64,000 nt of DNA from assembly GCA_964236445.1 (NCBI GenBank), contig CAXSDR010000003.1:3313-67312 (forward strand), in the 5' to 3' direction. Under the pieces are notes generated by a model, which had not been told where the DNA came from, searched no databases, and worked only from the letters and a program-made list of their open reading frames with translations. Positions 60,769-64,000 of this stretch are shown here, piece after piece. How positions within the stretch are numbered: position 1 is the first letter of the stretch; every line of letters starts with the position of its first letter. This DNA comes from CAXSDR01 sp964236445 (GTDB taxonomy: Bacteria > Actinomycetota > Actinomycetes > Motilibacterales > Motilibacteraceae). The translations under genes and the position numbers were made by a program.

Positions 60769-62562
60769 TCAGGCGGCCTTGACGAAGGACTGCGCGCCGG
60801 TGCCATTGCAGTCCCAGATCTGCAGACGCGCACCGTTCGCGGTCGAACCAGACGGCGAGTCAATGCACTTGCCCGAAGCCGGGTTGCGCAACGTGCTGCC
60901 GTTTTGCTGCCACTGCTGAGCCCCGCCGTCGTTGCAGTCCCACAGCTGCAGCTTGGCGCCGTTCGCTGTGCCAGCGTTGCTCACGTCCAGGCACCGACCC
61001 AACGTCCGCAATGACGTGCCGTTCCATGTCCACTGCTGATCCGCCGCAGCTCCGCCCAAGCACGTCCACAACTGGACGGCCGCACCGTTGCCACCGAGGT
61101 CATCTCCGGCGACGTCGATGCACTTGCCGCCGGGGCCGTTGATCTGCGTAGCACTCGACGCAGGCGGCGGAGGCGGCGTCGGTGTGGTGGTTGCACCACT
61201 CCCACCGACCACGAAGGTCTGGGCCCCCGACCCGTTGCAGTCCCAGATCTGCAGCCTCGTGCCGTTCGCCGTCGCACCGTTCGGCGAATCGACGCAGCGA
61301 CCCGACGCGATGTTGCGCAACGTGTTGCCGACCTGCTGCCACTGCTGCGCGGGACCACCCGTGCAATCCCACAGCTGCAGCTTCGCGCCGTTCGCCGTCG
61401 AGGAGTCCGTCACGTCAAGGCATCGGCCCAACGTCCGCACCGACGTGCCGTTCCAGGCCCACTTCTGGTCCGCAGCAGCGGACTGGCAGTCCCAGATCTG
61501 CACCGCAGCGCCATTGCCACCGTTGTCGTCACCGGCGACGTCCACGCACTTGCCACCGGGCGCCGAGATCGATGCGGAGCCGGGCGCAGGGGTGGGCGGG
61601 GGCGGCGGCGGGGTTGTCGTCGTGCCGCCGTCCTGGTAGACGCGTACGTAGTCGACCTGAGTGTTCAACGGGAACTGGCTCTTCTCAGGACTCATCGCCG
61701 GGAACGAGCCACCGAGTGCCATGTTCATGATCACATGCATCGGCTTGTGGAACTCTTCCAGCGATGCAGGCCGAATGTCGATCTCGTGCGTCTGCGTGCC
61801 GTTGATGAACCATCGGATGTAGCTGGCGTCCCACTCGATGGCGTAGACGTTGAAGTTCGCCACATTGCCGGAGTTCGCCGTCGTCACATAATTGGCGTTC
61901 ATGCCAGCGGTCCATGGGAACAACCCGGTCCGCGTGTCCCAGAAGATGTTGTTGACCACGGTCTGGTCGGAGTTCTTGTGCTCCATGATGTCGACCTCAC
62001 CGCAGCTCGCCCAGTTCGTCGGCAGGACGTCGCTGTAGGACTGGTCGGGGTTGTAGCTGTTGGTGGATGTCTCGTCACACGCGTCGCCGAGCAGCCAGAA
62101 GGCAGGCCACGAGCCGTTCGCATTCGGCATGGCGATCCGGGCCTCGATGCGGCCGTACGTGAACGAGCGGTGCTGATCGGTGGTGAGGCGGCAGGAGCGC
62201 TGGAACCAGTTGCGACCGTCGATGACCATGGGCGAATCGAGCCAATCGGCACGAAGGTTGAGGTTGCCGCCTGACTGGGTGCAGTTCTCCGGGCGGTACC
62301 ACTCCCACTCCCCGTTGCCCCAGCCGTCGAAGGCATTCAGGCCGGGGTTGCGGCCGTTGCCCACGTTGTAGTTCCAGTCACCGCTGTTCGGTGCGCCGTT
62401 GCCGTTGAACTCGTCGCTCCACACCAGGTTCCAACTGGCCGCCTTGGCCTCGCGCTGCTGCACGGTGCCCAGGACGGCGAACACCGTCGTCATCGCGATG
62501 AAGGCTGCGAAGAGCCGTCGTTGGCGACCGGCCAACACAGTCGCGGTTCTGTGAACTCTCAC
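60769..62562 (-). CDS. Secreted GH16 beta-glucanase with two ricin-B (CBM13) domains
   Basis: A 597-residue endo-beta-1,3(4)-glucanase. Signal peptide ends near VQQREAKA. The GH16 domain (about 43-312) has the catalytic E-x-D-x-x-E in CGEVDIMEHKN (Glu189, Asp191, Glu194). A Thr/Pro linker leads to a ricin-type lectin domain (about 333-450), a second linker, and a second lectin domain (about 470-597). Both contain QxW repeats (KWAWNG, QQWQQ) and are near copies of each other. GTG 62562 follows AAGAGAG. Targets laminarin, fungal wall or lichenan-type glucan. Confidence 0.93.
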   Translation of the reverse strand: MRVHRTATVLAGRQRRLFAAFIAMTTVFAVLGTVQQREAKAASWNLVWSDEFNGNGAPNSGDWNYNVGNGRNPGLNAFDGWGNGEWEWYRPENCTQSGGNLNLRADWLDSPMVIDGRNWFQRSCRLTTDQHRSFTYGRIEARIAMPNANGSWPAFWLLGDACDETSTNSYNPDQSYSDVLPTNWASCGEVDIMEHKNSDQTVVNNIFWDTRTGLFPWTAGMNANYVTTANSGNVANFNVYAIEWDASYIRWFINGTQTHEIDIRPASLEEFHKPMHVIMNMALGGSFPAMSPEKSQFPLNTQVDYVRVYQDGGTTTTPPPPPPTPAPGSASISAPGGKCVDVAGDDNGGNGAAVQIWDCQSAAADQKWAWNGTSVRTLGRCLDVTDSSTANGAKLQLWDCTGGPAQQWQQVGNTLRNIASGRCVDSPNGATANGTRLQIWDCNGSGAQTFVVGGSGATTTPTPPPPPASSATQINGPGGKCIDVAGDDLGGNGAAVQLWTCLGGAAADQQWTWNGTSLRTLGRCLDVSNAGTANGAKLQLWDCNDGGAQQWQQNGSTLRNPASGKCIDSPSGSTANGARLQIWDCNGTGAQSFVKAA

Positions 62563-63390
62563 CGTTTAGCTCTCTTTCAGCTCGTCGAGTTGCTTGGCTT
62601 CGGCACGTATGGCGAACCGCGGAGGAGCTCCGGCGAGTCGGCAACAGCTCCGGCGCCGTGCTTGTGGTGTCACGTCCGGACCCCCAGCTGCGGTGCCCGG
62701 CACGTCTCAACGTGACGAAGCAGGTTGTTCCGGAAACGTTCCCGGCTCGGTGGTCGGACCGTACCCCCGAGGCCTGCGCCAAGGGAATAGCCTGCGGACG
62801 TCAATTTCGTGGCGACGGCGTACGGGCCCAGACGCGAGGTAGCCGATGGCCGTCAGACCGTTGAGCTCCTGCTCAGCGACTCCGGCCTCCGGGCAACGGC
62901 TCGTAGAGCGGCGGTCCCTCACCGGGCAGCTCGCATCCGACGGAGCCGACAGGCTCCTGCGCCGTGCTGCGATCTCTCGGTCAAACGGACCCACAACGCC
63001 GCGGCGGGCGACACCACGCAGGTCGCGGACCAGACCGACGTGACACTGTCCGCCCAGCGACCCCCTGGGTGAGACGGCCGAAGGCTCGCCGGGTGCCGCC
63101 GGGATATACCTACCGAAGGGGAGAGGCTTCGGCGGCTCCCGGCTCAGTCACCCGCGTGGTCGCTACCGCCTGCCTCGGCGCCCCGGAGTTCTTCGTCGGG
63201 CTTGACGGTTCCCCGGAGCGATGGACCGCGATTGTCCTCGCCACCATGTGCGGCGATACCACCACGGCTGACCCATTTACCCAGCGTGTGATCGAGGGGC
63301 ACGTACACAATCCGCTCCTGTTCTTCCAGTCGATCCTCGGTCCCCCTGACGAAGCGCTACAGGATCGCGGGCCCCCCCGCGCGAGACTCA
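62563..63390. other. Intergenic region before GH16 with no supported gene
   Basis: About 830 bp. Apart from the palindrome at 62730 I see no gene with normal codon bias. An open frame from about 63141 (containing CGDTTTADPFTQRVIEG) leads into the transposase remnant but does not resemble any protein I know. Confidence 0.5.
62730..62745. promoter_or_regulatory. Candidate LacI-family operator upstream of GH16
   Basis: CCGGAAACGTTCCCGG is palindromic at 14 of 16 positions with the AACGTT centre typical of LacI/GalR operators. It lies ~170 bp before the GH16 GTG. It differs from the AGCGCT-centred site before the GH3 gene, so another repressor would act here. Confidence 0.5.
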
Positions 63391-63960
63391 CGGCCCGGGC
63401 GGGTCGGCTGGGCGACCGACGCCTCGCTGATGGCGACACCACCGTGTCCGCGCTCGCCCGTCATCTCGGGGTGGACTGGCACACCCGCTGGAACGCCGTC
63501 GAACTACGCCAACGCGCTGCGCGACGAGCTCCCCGACGCCGTCGCCGTGCTCGACGCGTGCCACGTCGTCAGCTCGGCACCCGGTCCTCGACGAAGTCCG
63601 CGGCGCGGCCACAGAGACGACCCGCTCCACAAGATCCGAGGCCTGCTCCGACGCCGCCGTGTGAGCACCTCGGCCGGCGACCCCGACTTCGCGGTCACCG
63701 TCACCTGGTCCTGCTATCAGCAGCTGCGCTCGATCTACCAGGCCGAGTCCAACACCTAAGGACGCCGGATCGCCGAGCAGGTGATCCGCTCGTACGCGAC
63801 CTGCCCGATTCCCGAAGTCGCCCGCTCGGACACCGAGCGGATCTGCAACGGCGGCACGGAAGCGATCAACCTCATCATCCAAAAGACCGCCGACTCACCC
63901 ACGCTTCGCACCTTCGACCACGACCCGCCTCAGGATCCGACGCGGATCACCGTTCTTCGC
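63391..63960 (+). pseudogene. Degenerate ISL3-family transposase
   Basis: Pieces of one transposase in order: an HTH segment (LADGDTTVSALARHLGVDWH) in one frame; after a frameshift near 63500, YANALRDELPDAVAVLDACH, DDPLHKIRGLL and TWSCYQQLRSIYQA; a TAA at 63757-63759; then, still in that frame, GRRIAEQVIRSYATCPIPEV and NGGTEAINLII with ~20 residues missing between them. These are hallmark ISL3 phrases. The element cannot be active. No terminal repeat is visible before the window ends. Confidence 0.8.
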
Positions 63961-64000
63961 AACCTTCAGCTCATTGGCTCAAAGCCGCAACATACGCAAG

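Overview
The window is high-GC DNA from an actinobacterium. It carries mycothiol genes (mca, mshB), a PIN-PhoH fusion (phoH2), a short-chain Z-prenyl diphosphate synthase and DUF4307/DUF4245/DUF6542 proteins. From about 6.5 to 30 kb the gene order matches, as I remember it, the Mycobacterium tuberculosis Rv1080c-Rv1112 block (greA, DUF4307, mca, small membrane protein, DUF255 protein, prenyl synthase, phoH2, fum, glpX, DUF4245, xseB, xseA, ispH, DUF6542, ychF). Gene content and style suggest a Nocardioidaceae-like soil organism, but the genus cannot be fixed from sequence alone. Nearly every gene start casts long open frames on the other strand, and these were ignored.

Layout. 0-6.3 kb: the start of a BchI/MoxR-type ATPase, a secreted GH3 beta-glucosidase whose N-terminus lies in another frame, and a MarR-controlled DHA2 drug exporter. 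6.4-30.5 kb: the conserved actinobacterial housekeeping block described above, with local additions: a secreted GH39-like protein with a Lys/Pro/Ala-rich spacer, a PPOX flavoprotein, an ABC-2 exporter, a PfkB sugar kinase, and a 57-codon ANTAR-like gene squeezed between ychF and a mutT gene. 30.6-36.5 kb: a five-gene dipeptide/oligopeptide ABC importer with a long stem-loop after the binding-protein gene. 36.4-42.6 kb: a NUDIX hydrolase, an S9 peptidase, mshB, an atypical membrane FtsH-like AAA protease and a DUF6113 protein.

42.6-48.8 kb: a compact chemosensory cluster (CheW, a membrane chemoreceptor with no evident extracellular sensor domain, a CheA-REC hybrid, a REC-plus-GAF-like output protein, GNAT) with no CheR, CheB, CheY or flagellar gene, so probably an alternative-function pathway. 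48.8-51.2 kb: a truncated acetyltransferase, an unknown gene and two double-domain YbjQ-family genes. 51.2-52.6 kb: a divergent MarR/azoreductase pair. 52.6-56.6 kb: a complete xylose module (ROK repressor, xylA, xylB) with a readable promoter and operator. 56.7-60.6 kb: fdxA-dapC, a LysR/dienelactone-hydrolase pair and a GrpB-family protein. 60.7-64 kb: a secreted GH16 beta-glucanase with two ricin-type lectin domains, a LacI-type palindrome upstream, and a decayed ISL3-family transposase at the window edge.

Two cross-cutting signals stand out. First, at least nine genes have a TANNNT hexamer exactly 6-7 nt before the start codon and no Shine-Dalgarno, the signature of leaderless transcription. 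Second, the polysaccharide and pentose genes (GH3, xylAB, GH16) each have a candidate repressor palindrome, which suggests separate substrate-specific control of plant-polymer use; only the xylose repressor is encoded here.
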